Origin: Vibrio pomeroyi
Lineage (GTDB): Bacteria; Pseudomonadota; Gammaproteobacteria; Enterobacterales; Vibrionaceae
Length of the DNA stretch: 64,000 nucleotides
Direction of reading: 5' to 3'
Assembly (NCBI GenBank): GCA_041879425.1
Contig: CP090854.1
Coordinates: forward strand, 2,666,001 to 2,730,000
Shown here: one piece after another, positions 15,427-23,918 of the stretch
Numbering within the stretch: the first letter of the stretch is position 1
Layout of the letters: the number at the start of each line of letters is the position of its first letter
Made by a program: the position numbers and the translations under genes
The notes under the pieces: generated by a model
Databases searched by the model: none
What the model saw: only the letters and a program-made list of their open reading frames with translations
What the model was told of the DNA's origin: nothing

Positions 15427-17696
15427 ACGACTTGCACCTCTAGCGCTTTCTGCTTGTTACCAATTTTCTTGAACACGCGATATGTCACCACAAAGCCACC
15501 AGCAATTACCACCATCCACACAGCACTTGTCACTGGGTGTGCAGCAAAGTTTGCCGCTTGGTAATAGAAAGTCGCACCGAAGTAGCCAAGCGCCATCGTC
15601 CAAACTGCAATGAAGCGTGCGAACGTCTGACCAAACTCACGTACATAAGCACCCATCGCAGCAACACAAGGCGTGTAAAGCAGGATAAGAATCAAGTATG
15701 CGAATGCCGCATGGCCAGAAACAAACTTGTCTTTCAGGTTACCAAAGATAGATGAATCGACTTCTTGATCTTCAGCCACTGAGCCAGAGTCTGATAAATC
15801 ACCCACTTCAATACCTAGTGGATCTGAGTAGCTCAGACCAGACAGGTTTTCAGGAATCGTCATCACCGCTTCTTGCAAGCTTGCTGCTAAATCAAATTCA
15901 GCCGCTTCTTCATCAGAAGGCGTTGTGTATAGGCTGTTTAACGTACCTACAACGGCTTCTTTTGCGAAGATACCTGTAATGATACCAACCGTCGCAGGCC
16001 AGTTTTCTTCAGTAATACCAATTGGTTGGAACACAGGAGTCACAACTTGTGCCGCTTTAGACAACACAGAGTTCTCGCTGTCTTCATTACCGAAGCTGCC
16101 ATCCATACCTAGCGAGTTCAAGAAGCTCAGGATTGCCACAACCATCACGATTGTTTTACCTGCACCAAGTACGAAACGCTTCAGTTTTTGCCATGTTTTT
16201 AGCATCACGTTTTGCACTGTCGGCAATTCGTAATCTGGCATTTCCATCACTAAGCTATCGCTGCTACCTGGGTAAATGGTGTTCTTAAGAAACAGACCCG
16301 TAAACACAGAAGCAACAATACCCATGATGTACAGAGCGAATACCACGTTTTGTCCAGCACCTGGGAAGAATGCAGCGGCGAACAGTGCGTATACCGGAAG
16401 ACGAGCACCACATGACATAAACGGCGCCATTGATGCTGCCAGTTTACGTTCGCGTTCTTGGTCAAGAGTACGAGTTGCCATGATTGAAGGTACGTTACAG
16501 CCAAAACCAAGCACCAGTGGTACAAACGCTTTGCCCGGCAAACCAATCTTCTGCATTACTTTATCAAGTACAAATGCCGCACGCGCCATGTAACCTGAAC
16601 TTTCAAGCACTGCTAAGAACAAGTAAAGAGCTGCAATAACCGGAATGAAGGTCGCAACGGTTTGAATACCACCACCGATACCATCAGCCAATATAGTGAC
16701 TAGCCAAACAGGCAAATGACCATCTAATAAGTGATGTCCACCATCAACCAAGATTGCCCCAACACCGATATCAAAGAAGTCGATAAACGCACTACCGATA
16801 TTGATAGAGAACATGAACATCAGGTACATGATCACAAAGAAGAAAGGAATACCGACCCATTTGTTCAGGATGAATTGGTCTGCTTTTTCTGTGAAGTTGC
16901 GGCTTAGCTTGCCTTCACTACGACGCACTCGTTTACAAAGGTCATGTAAGAATGTGTATTTCGCGTCAGCGACTGCAAGGTCGATATCAAAGTCAGCACC
17001 AAGACGTACGCCATCAATTTGAGTACGAGTTTGAGGAGCCAGTCCATTCAATACCAAGTAATCATTTTCTAAAGCACGAATTGCCAGAGCTCGGTGAGAA
17101 ACATCAGCATCATCAAATTGTGATTCAACAGAAGGGATAAGAGCTTCTAATGCTGCGTCGTAATCAATAGAGATAGGATCAAGGCTCACACCTTGAACAA
17201 GCAATTTATGTAGGCGTTCTTTAAAGCGAACCACTTGGCCTTTGTCGTTTGCAGACAAGCTTAATACTGGACAACCAAGCTCTTTCTCAAGCGCTTTAAG
17301 GTTAATCACCTGACGCTCACGCTTTAGTACATCCATTTTGTTCAATACCACGATCATTGGGCGACCCAATTCTCGCAGTTGTAATGTCATGTATAAGCTT
17401 CGTTCCAGACAGCTTGCGTCTACCACATTGATGATCACGTCTGCCGGATGAGTAAGAACGGCGCGAGATGCTATCGACTCATCGATGCTGTTCGCGTCAT
17501 TACCACTGTCTAGTGCGTAGATACCTGGTAAGTCGGTAAGCTGGAATTGATCACCAGCGTGCGAATATACGCCCGTCTTCTTTTCTACGGTTACACCAAC
17601 CCAGTTACCAACGTGCTGTTTAGCACCAGTCAGTGCATTAAATAATGTTGTTTTACCACTATTCGGGTTACCAACGGTTAGAACTTGATAATCCAT
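15423..17696 (-). CDS. feoB: Ferrous iron transporter FeoB
   Basis: Inner-membrane Fe(II) permease of 757 residues. The N-terminal G-protein domain has G1 GNPNSGKTT, G3 TDLPGIYAL, G4 LNKMDVL. A linker follows, then the membrane domain from about residue 280 with gate segments: VLGFGCNVPSI and MSCGARLPVYALFAAAFF contain the conserved cysteines of the first gate, and the second gate lies in YTPCVAAMGAYVREFG. It begins directly after the feoA stop codon and overlaps feoC, a single feoABC transcript. Confidence 0.98.
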   Translation of the reverse strand: MDYQVLTVGNPNSGKTTLFNALTGAKQHVGNWVGVTVEKKTGVYSHAGDQFQLTDLPGIYALDSGNDANSIDESIASRAVLTHPADVIINVVDASCLERSLYMTLQLRELGRPMIVVLNKMDVLKRERQVINLKALEKELGCPVLSLSANDKGQVVRFKERLHKLLVQGVSLDPISIDYDAALEALIPSVESQFDDADVSHRALAIRALENDYLVLNGLAPQTRTQIDGVRLGADFDIDLAVADAKYTFLHDLCKRVRRSEGKLSRNFTEKADQFILNKWVGIPFFFVIMYLMFMFSINIGSAFIDFFDIGVGAILVDGGHHLLDGHLPVWLVTILADGIGGGIQTVATFIPVIAALYLFLAVLESSGYMARAAFVLDKVMQKIGLPGKAFVPLVLGFGCNVPSIMATRTLDQERERKLAASMAPFMSCGARLPVYALFAAAFFPGAGQNVVFALYIMGIVASVFTGLFLKNTIYPGSSDSLVMEMPDYELPTVQNVMLKTWQKLKRFVLGAGKTIVMVVAILSFLNSLGMDGSFGNEDSENSVLSKAAQVVTPVFQPIGITEENWPATVGIITGIFAKEAVVGTLNSLYTTPSDEEAAEFDLAASLQEAVMTIPENLSGLSYSDPLGIEVGDLSDSGSVAEDQEVDSSIFGNLKDKFVSGHAAFAYLILILLYTPCVAAMGAYVREFGQTFARFIAVWTMALGYFGATFYYQAANFAAHPVTSAVWMVVIAGGFVVTYRVFKKIGNKQKALEVQVV

Positions 17697-17918
17697 TTAG
17701 ATAACCTCGATTTGTTCTGCGATGCTTTCACGAATGGCGATTGAAACCCCTCTCACTTCAACTTGAAGCGGATCACCCATAGGTGCACGACGAATCAGAG
17801 TCACCTCGGTTTTTGGCAACATGCCCATGACCATGAGTTTTTTTCTAACTTCTGGTGTTAAACCTGTTAGTGCAACAATAGAAGCCGCTTTGCCTTGCTC
17901 TAGTTGTGAGAGTTTCAT
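17697..17918 (-). CDS. feoA: Ferrous iron transport protein FeoA
   Basis: A 73-residue SH3-like cytosolic protein, first gene of feoABC. Typical blocks are GLTPEVRKKLMVMGMLPKTE and APMGDPLQVEVRG, the latter including the GDP.. beta strand characteristic of FeoA. It is thought to interact with FeoB and support Fe(II) uptake. The stop codon is immediately followed by the feoB ATG. Candidate Fur and FNR sites lie upstream. Confidence 0.97.
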   Translation of the reverse strand: MKLSQLEQGKAASIVALTGLTPEVRKKLMVMGMLPKTEVTLIRRAPMGDPLQVEVRGVSIAIRESIAEQIEVI

Positions 17919-17937
17919 AAGTACCCAATTCGTGACT

Positions 17938-17959
17938 GATAATGAGAAAGATTGTTATT
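17938..17959 (-). promoter_or_regulatory. Candidate Fur box upstream of feoABC
   Basis: GATAATGAGAAAGATTGTT matches the 19-bp Fur consensus GATAATGATAATCATTATC at about 14 positions, and lies 20 bases upstream of the feoA start. Repression of feo by Fe-Fur is established in related bacteria; the site itself is inferred. Confidence 0.62.
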
Positions 17960-17993
17960 ACGAGCATGATACACATACATGACCACAATTCTA

Positions 17994-18007
17994 TTGTGTG
18001 AAATCAA
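17994..18007 (-). promoter_or_regulatory. Candidate FNR site upstream of feoABC
   Basis: TTGTG-TGAA-ATCAA matches TTGAT-N4-ATCAA at 8 of 10 positions with correct spacing. Anaerobic activation of feo by FNR is known in E. coli and would suit uptake of Fe(II). It could also be a weak CRP half-site. Confidence 0.45.
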
Positions 18008-18199
18008 TGTTTTCGAAAATACATGCTCGTAAATTTCGTTAAAAACGTTTACGTCAAAAACGTTACTTTCAACATACAACGAGAACTACCTCACTAGTAC
18101 AAATTACCAAAAACAACAACAAACCATTAATTATCAACAGCTTAAGATAATGTCGGTTTTCTCATGGCCATCTGTCGTTAATTTTATAAGTAAAATAAG

Positions 18200-18353
18200 T
18201 GGGCAGACGTATAGTTACTCCATCGAAGAGAAACTCCTTCTCTTTAATTTTATTCCAGAGGTGATGTGGCTTGCCATATCACTCCGGCAGCAAGCGAAGG
18301 TGTCTTTGGCACCCGTGGTATAGTCCCCCCGGCTATACCACGATATTTTTTTT
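18200..18353 (+). ncRNA. Candidate small regulatory RNA, unnamed
   Basis: About 150 bases with four successive hairpins and no open frame of note: AAGAGAA/TTCTCTT (18226-18245), GTGATGTGG/CCATATCAC (around 18261-18282), GGTGTC/GGCACC (around 18299-18312) and a strong terminator CGTGGTATAG/CTATACCACG (18314-18342) whose loop is TCCCCCCGG, followed by eight Ts. A TAAAAT -10-like element at 18191-18196 would place the start near 18203; the -35 is weak. The feo operon diverges to the left and the gene to the right is convergent, so the terminator belongs to an independent transcript. I do not recognise it as Spot 42, GcvB, Qrr, RyhB or 6S. Confidence 0.6.
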
Positions 18354-18394
18354 CTTCCTCTTGTTTATCCCAAACATATTTCTAAATTCCCAAT

Positions 18395-18450
<56 letters not shown>

Positions 18451-18456
18451 GGAGCA

Positions 18457-18487
18457 TAAAAAAGCCCCGACACGAATGTCGAGGCTT
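18457..18487 (-). terminator. Terminator of the propeller/AraC regulator gene
   Basis: Stem AAGCCCCGACA / TGTCGAGGCTT with one mismatch, then TTTTTTATG on the minus strand. Confidence 0.86.
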
Positions 18488-18530
18488 AGAGTATATTTAT
18501 CGATGTGAAAGTAGAGTGAATCCGCGTGCA

Positions 18531-21500
18531 CTACTCTTCGTTGTTTTCAGCAAACTTAGACGGAGACATACCAAAGTGATGCTTAAACCTTTGGCTAAAG
18601 TAAGAAGGGTCATTGAAGCCCGAGTCAAACGCAACGTCTGAGATCTTCTCTCCTGCAAGTAACCGCTCACATGCATGTTCGAGACGCACTTCATTCAAGT
18701 GTTCTTTAAATGTCTTGTTGTAAGCCAACTTAAATCGCCTCTGTAAACTTCTCTCCGACATGAACAGATACTTAGCAGCAGTTGCAGTGCCGAACTCTGC
18801 ATCAGCGTAGTGCGCACTGACAAGCTGCGACACTTTATTTTTCCATTCTTGTTCAGCGGTCAGCTTTTGTTGTTCTGGTGTTGAAGCCGCAAGCTTAATG
18901 GTTTCAATCTGTTCTATGGTGCTTGCCTCAAGATCATCCAACATCTGATATTCAATCGGCCAAGAAAGCTGAACCTTGTTCTGAGAATCAGACACAAAGG
19001 CGTTCAACTCACCACCGCTCTGATTCATCAATAAAGGAAGCTTCTCAATATTAAGGTCGGTCGACTTACCGTTGTTATCACTGATGCTTGACGCTAATTT
19101 AGGGAAAGGCATCCCATGATCTCGAATCGTAACAACAAGGTGCCCTTTTACTTCTTCAACTAGCACAACCATGCTCTGCGACTTAAAGTTACGTTTGATG
19201 ATGCTCGCCACTAGGCTATTGAAGATAATATCGAGATTAAAATACAGTAAGGAGACATGTCGCTGCTTGGTCTCAACTTTAATGTCCAGTTCAATGCCGG
19301 CTTTCGCTAAATCATCTTTCCAAGCCTTAAGCACCGATTCCAAGATTAAAATCATGTCATAACAAACCGCGCCCTCACCTTGCTGGCTATTACTCAACTG
19401 AGCTAAGCCATTCTTCAAGGTCAAGATAGGTGACTTCCCTTGTTCATCATTCCAATTCGGGAGCATGGCCGCGATATTATTCACTTCAGAAGAGAGTTCT
19501 TTAGCGGTGTGAGACACAAGCGCATTTTTAACCGATAGCTGCTTTTTAAGCTGTTGATTGGTCGTCAACAAGATACGACTCTGATGTCTCAGCTGATCCG
19601 TTTTTAGTGCAACTTGCGCCTTTAAGTGTCTGTTGGCAAAAGTAACATAACGGGAACGCCAAAAAACCAAGATAATCACGACACAGATGAGCAAGATAAG
19701 AGAACTCGCTGCCGCCCAATTACTCAGATACCAAGGTTCTGCAATCGAGAAGCTTTGATTGGTTGAGACAAAACGATAATGCGAGTCCTTCACTGGCTTT
19801 ACTTCGAGTGTGTAGTCCCCAGGGAGAAGATGATCGAGCGTTAACAAGCCCCCTTCAAACTCACTCCAGGGTTCATCATCACTCAGTCGATATTCCATAG
19901 CAGGAGCAAAAGTCGCTGGTAGAATACCTAGCTTGAAGCCAATCGATGAACCATAAGGGATCTCAGCTAAGTCGGCAGTCTTACCACCCAAGGATACCGT
20001 TTGTTGGTCGACACTAATCTTACTCAGCAATGCACGACTATGAGGGGTCGTGGATACCAATAACTCATTCGATAATGCACTCACCACACCATACTTTGAG
20101 CCTAAAACGAGCCGTGAAGATTGACTCTCTTCACTGTAAAACAACGCACACGCACCTTCAGCCAGTTCGTTGGTAATCAATCCAAAAGGAGAGCCGATGT
20201 GTTTATGCAGTTGACCATCTAAACCGTAGTAACTGATGCCTTTCGAAGACCCTAACCACACGCCATTGTCATCGCTGATCAAACAGTTAGGGCTAATGTT
20301 ATCTTCAACGAGGGTGATCTCTTGAATCGCTGAACTGTCATATGGAATTCGATACACGCCGTAACTGCCTGCGAACCATTGCGCCCCATCTTTGGCTTTT
20401 TCAATATCGACGACTTTGCCAAATCGTTCGCTTGAGCGACTAAAGCTGATTCGCTTATCAATAAAAGAATAGAAACCGTGGTCTGTGCCTATATAGACTC
20501 GACCTTGCAACCCTATATTGAGATCGGTGATTTTAGCTGGCAAAAACTTATCGACTAACCAATCAATGCCATAGCCCGTTAAATTCATCGTATCAACGGA
20601 AAGAGAATAAAGGTTCTGCCCAGAGGTCATCCAAAGCAGGTTGTTAGATTGGAGCGCAAAATTCTCAACGTGCACTCCATCGATCGCTCTCGGTAAATCG
20701 AGTGCTTCAGGTTCTAGTGTATCGGTATTAAAGCTAATAATGCCTTCTTCGGTCGCCAACCAAATTGAAGATCCAAAGATGACAAAATCCTGAACTGAAT
20801 TCGAATAGACACGAACCGGACGCTCTTCGCTTTGAGAATCGACAAAATAGAGCCCCATTGAAGAAGCAACCCAAGATAAGTGGTCACTAACAGGTTGCAC
20901 TTTGTTGATCACCACACTGCTCGAGTGCATCCCCATTCCGGTTAATGGTGTTCTTGAGAATGTCTTACTGAACAGTGAGAAATAGCGGATACCATTATTA
21001 GTCGCCACCCACATGCCACCAGCGTGGTCGTTAATTAATGAGTATATTTTCTCACCCGGTAACGAGAAGTCTTGGTTAGTCGCCTGATCGAATCGCTTAA
21101 TGTGCCCCGTAATAAAGTTGTAACTAATTAAGCCGTGCTCGGTACCTATCCAATATTGGTCTGAGGTTTCAGCCAGTGAAAGAACATGAGAGCCACTGAC
21201 TTTTACCTCTTTCTCTGGATTCGCAAGATCGACGATCACCGCCCCCTTCAAGGTGCCAATCACTAACTCACGTCTCGCATTCGAAAAATAGACCGTCTCT
21301 ATATGATTCTTCTCTGATGCTGTGACATGGGTAAATTCTTGATTTTCAGAAAGGTAAACGCCTGAACTGGTCGCTAGCACCCATTTTGATAGTACCCACT
21401 CAGCGTCATTGATCGAAATGTCACTGCTGTTGTTGTAGCGATACAACTTGAGCAATGAGTAGGTATTAAATTCTAAGGTTTGAGTATTGTAGGTGTAAAA

Positions 21501-21914
21501 ATTACTGCCATCGGTCACCCATATATGGTCGCCGGACGCACCTATGTTCGAGATCTCAGCGCCTGGGCTTAAGCTAAACGCCAGTTCGTTACCAATGCCC
21601 GGACTGTGTCGGTACACTTCATTATCGAAAAAAGTCCAAAACTCATCATTCAGGAACGCCACGTTTTCAGAGGAAAACTGCAACAAACTGCCCTTTCTCG
21701 GAAGCAGTGTTCGTCCATCATAAAAAAGCACTTTTCCATGAACATCATGGACCCAAAGCCCACCTCCAGCACCGAGGTATAGATTTTTGGCCGCAAGAAA
21801 GTTCCCTTGCGCTTGAACGGGCAAAGGGTAGAAAACAGAAGGTGATGTATTTACCGCAAGAACGCTAAATGAAATGCTCATTAACATGAACATTCTGAAG
21901 ATAATCTGATACAA
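18531..21914 (-). CDS. Membrane-spanning propeller sensor / AraC-family transcriptional regulator
   Basis: A 1127-residue one-piece sensor-regulator. Order: signal peptide or anchor (1-20); periplasmic two-component-type beta-propeller repeats (about 25-650; e.g. GTEHGLISYNFITGHIKRF, GGMWVATNNGIRYFS); Y_Y_Y-like domain (about 665-728; GDYTLEVKPVKD); one membrane helix (about 733-755); a dimerisation helix with a degenerate H-box (LVSHTAKELSSEVNNI); a weak HATPase-like domain (IFNSLVASIIKRN, IRDHGMPFP, no GxGxG lid motif); and an AraC HTH pair (about 1025-1120; SERSLQRRFK, DVAFDSGFNDPSYFSQRFK). There is no receiver domain. The likely start is TTG at 21914 with AGGA seven bases upstream; an ATG at 21893 lacks a site. 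Ligand and targets are unknown. znuA lies upstream on the same strand. Confidence 0.9.
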   Translation of the reverse strand: MYQIIFRMFMLMSISFSVLAVNTSPSVFYPLPVQAQGNFLAAKNLYLGAGGGLWVHDVHGKVLFYDGRTLLPRKGSLLQFSSENVAFLNDEFWTFFDNEVYRHSPGIGNELAFSLSPGAEISNIGASGDHIWVTDGSNFYTYNTQTLEFNTYSLLKLYRYNNSSDISINDAEWVLSKWVLATSSGVYLSENQEFTHVTASEKNHIETVYFSNARRELVIGTLKGAVIVDLANPEKEVKVSGSHVLSLAETSDQYWIGTEHGLISYNFITGHIKRFDQATNQDFSLPGEKIYSLINDHAGGMWVATNNGIRYFSLFSKTFSRTPLTGMGMHSSSVVINKVQPVSDHLSWVASSMGLYFVDSQSEERPVRVYSNSVQDFVIFGSSIWLATEEGIISFNTDTLEPEALDLPRAIDGVHVENFALQSNNLLWMTSGQNLYSLSVDTMNLTGYGIDWLVDKFLPAKITDLNIGLQGRVYIGTDHGFYSFIDKRISFSRSSERFGKVVDIEKAKDGAQWFAGSYGVYRIPYDSSAIQEITLVEDNISPNCLISDDNGVWLGSSKGISYYGLDGQLHKHIGSPFGLITNELAEGACALFYSEESQSSRLVLGSKYGVVSALSNELLVSTTPHSRALLSKISVDQQTVSLGGKTADLAEIPYGSSIGFKLGILPATFAPAMEYRLSDDEPWSEFEGGLLTLDHLLPGDYTLEVKPVKDSHYRFVSTNQSFSIAEPWYLSNWAAASSLILLICVVIILVFWRSRYVTFANRHLKAQVALKTDQLRHQSRILLTTNQQLKKQLSVKNALVSHTAKELSSEVNNIAAMLPNWNDEQGKSPILTLKNGLAQLSNSQQGEGAVCYDMILILESVLKAWKDDLAKAGIELDIKVETKQRHVSLLYFNLDIIFNSLVASIIKRNFKSQSMVVLVEEVKGHLVVTIRDHGMPFPKLASSISDNNGKSTDLNIEKLPLLMNQSGGELNAFVSDSQNKVQLSWPIEYQMLDDLEASTIEQIETIKLAASTPEQQKLTAEQEWKNKVSQLVSAHYADAEFGTATAAKYLFMSERSLQRRFKLAYNKTFKEHLNEVRLEHACERLLAGEKISDVAFDSGFNDPSYFSQRFKHHFGMSPSKFAENNEE

Positions 21915-22090
21915 CTTTTAATCCTGAACAGCAACAACACGTGAAATTTCGTTAACCACAACGGCTTATCGTTGCTTCAACAAAAACTGAGTTTTTTTGT
22001 GCTTATTATTATCTTTCTATTTTAGCGGAAATTAACAAAGGAGAAAGGAGGTTTGCGATTTGTTGGAAGGTTTTATCTTAGCGGTCACGA

Positions 22091-22112
22091 AAATGCCGCA
22101 AAAAGCGGCATG
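22091..22112 (-). terminator. Probable terminator of znuA
   Basis: Stem AATGCCGC / GCGGCATG with A5 loop and a short TTTT on the minus strand, between znuA and the regulator gene. Confidence 0.6.
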
Positions 22113-22161
22113 ATTCATAAATTAACGAGAGCAAAGTAGAGTAAGGAATACTCCCTAGCGA

Positions 22162-23052
22162 TTACTTAGCGCTTAGGCAGCTCGTGTAGCTGTCTGTAAC
22201 TTGTTGAAGAAAATCGAAATAACTTCCGCTCTTCACTTCAACGGTTGAACCGATTGGATCAAGTTGACCTTGCTTCGCATTGCTTCCGCGCGTCACTGAT
22301 TCGATGACAGCAGGCGTAAACTGAGGCTCAGAGAACACACACTGAACATTCTCACGTACTAGGGTTTTCTTGATAGCAATTAGGCTTTTTGCACCCGGTT
22401 TACGTTCAGGGCTTACCGTGAAGTGACCTAGGTTATTCAACTCAAACTCTTGCTCAAAGTAGCCATACGCATCATGGAACACGTAGTAACCTTTATCTTT
22501 TACTGGCGCAAGTTGCTCGCGAATTGACTGCTGTTTTTCTTTCAGAGTAATCAAGAATGAATCTAAGTTCTCTTGATACGCCATTGCGTTATCAGGATCA
22601 GATTCAATCAACTTAGCTGAGATGTATTTTGCAGCTACCTCAACTTGATCGATGCCTAACCAGAAGTGAGGGTCATGACTGCCGTGGTTATGGCCTTCAT
22701 GAGCATCGTGATCATGCTCTTCATGTCCGAACTCTCTCAAGTTAATGCCAGGGATCTCACTGATCTGGATAACGTTCTCTTTTGAACCAATCACTTTCGT
22801 CAAGAAAGCTTCTAGGTCAGGGCCGAACCAAACGACCATGTCTGCACTGTGAACCTTTTTCACATCAGATGGCTTAAGCGCATAATCGTGCGGTGAAGCG
22901 TTGCTGTTCATCAACACGCCCGGTTCACTAACGCCTTGCGTTAATTCCGTCACAATCATTTGAATTGGTTTAAAACTTGTTAAAATAGTATTGGCACTTG
23001 CAACACTTGGCGCTAAAAGCAAAGTAGCAAGTATAAAAGATGAACGTGACAT
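22162..23052 (-). CDS. znuA: Zinc ABC transporter substrate-binding protein ZnuA
   Basis: Periplasmic high-affinity Zn(II)-binding protein, 296 residues, with signal peptide SFILATLLLAPSVASA. The His/Asp-rich mobile loop (HEEHDHDAHEGHNHGSHD, about residues 114-131) and metal-site histidines in NASPHDYALKP, HDPHFWLG and FHDAYGYFE are typical of ZnuA rather than Mn-binding homologues. It is transcribed divergently from znuCB across a Zur operator. Delivers zinc to ZnuB/ZnuC. Confidence 0.97.
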   Translation of the reverse strand: MSRSSFILATLLLAPSVASANTILTSFKPIQMIVTELTQGVSEPGVLMNSNASPHDYALKPSDVKKVHSADMVVWFGPDLEAFLTKVIGSKENVIQISEIPGINLREFGHEEHDHDAHEGHNHGSHDPHFWLGIDQVEVAAKYISAKLIESDPDNAMAYQENLDSFLITLKEKQQSIREQLAPVKDKGYYVFHDAYGYFEQEFELNNLGHFTVSPERKPGAKSLIAIKKTLVRENVQCVFSEPQFTPAVIESVTRGSNAKQGQLDPIGSTVEVKSGSYFDFLQQVTDSYTSCLSAK

Positions 23053-23091
23053 AATCCCTCGATAATAGAAAAGTAGCTTAGGCTTGAGGTA

Positions 23092-23110
23092 AATGTTACA
23101 TTATAACATT
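23092..23110. promoter_or_regulatory. Zur operator between znuA and znuCB
   Basis: Inverted repeat AATGTTA-CATTA-TAACATT, a near-perfect match to the gammaproteobacterial Zur box (GAAATGTTATANTATAACATTTC). It lies between the two divergent start codons and can repress both transcripts when zinc is sufficient. Confidence 0.88.
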
Positions 23111-23135
23111 AGCGAATTGCAAATGAGTTCTATTC

Positions 23136-23918
23136 ATGGATAACTTAATCCAACTAGATTCTGTGAGCGTCGAATTTGACGGTCGAAAAGTTTTAGACAA
23201 CATCTCTCTAAATTTAGAGCGTGGCAGAATCACTACCCTAATTGGGCCAAATGGCGCGGGAAAATCAACCTTAGTTAAGGTACTACTAGGGCTCCAGCAC
23301 AAATATTCCGGAAAGATCACCAAATCAAAAAAACTAAAAATTGGTTACGTTCCTCAAAAGCTAAAGTTGAACGACTCTCTGCCTCTTAATGTAGAGCGTT
23401 TTCTTAAGCTAACCGGAAAATTCAGCAAACAAGAAATTCTAGAATCTTTGATGCTAGTGGGCGCTGAACACCTGATGAAAAGTAATATGCATCAATTGTC
23501 CGGTGGCGAAAACCAACGCGTGCTGATCGCTCGCTCTCTTTTGAAAAGACCCGATCTGCTCGTTCTTGATGAACCCGCACAAGGTGTTGATGTACAAGGC
23601 CAAATCGATCTTTACGACCTGATAGATTCCATTCGTCACCGCTTCGGTTGCGCTGTGTTTATGGTTTCACATGACTTGCATTTAGTGATGGCAAAAACAG
23701 ACGATGTGATCTGTTTACATCACCACATCTGTTGCTCTGGTGCACCGGCTGATATTAAACATCATCCTTCTTATATCGCGCTATTTGGTACTGCGGTTCA
23801 AGAGAGTTTGGCTTTCTACCACCACCAACATGACCACCATCACCATGACTTGGCAGGCCAGCCAGTTTCTGGGGATGTGCACGACTGCTCCAACCATAAA
23901 CACGGACATCACCACTAA
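23136..23918 (+). CDS. znuC: Zinc ABC transporter ATP-binding protein ZnuC
   Basis: ABC ATPase energising ZnuB, 260 residues. Walker A GPNGAGKST, signature LSGGENQRV, Walker B LLVLDEPAQGVD, H-loop VSHDLH. The last 45 residues form a histidine-rich tail (HHQHDHHHHDLAG, HKHGHHH), a plausible zinc buffer or sensor seen in some ZnuC proteins. The start ATG has no strong ribosome site. The stop codon overlaps the znuB ATG (TAATG). Confidence 0.97.
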   Translation: MDNLIQLDSVSVEFDGRKVLDNISLNLERGRITTLIGPNGAGKSTLVKVLLGLQHKYSGKITKSKKLKIGYVPQKLKLNDSLPLNVERFLKLTGKFSKQEILESLMLVGAEHLMKSNMHQLSGGENQRVLIARSLLKRPDLLVLDEPAQGVDVQGQIDLYDLIDSIRHRFGCAVFMVSHDLHLVMAKTDDVICLHHHICCSGAPADIKHHPSYIALFGTAVQESLAFYHHQHDHHHHDLAGQPVSGDVHDCSNHKHGHHH

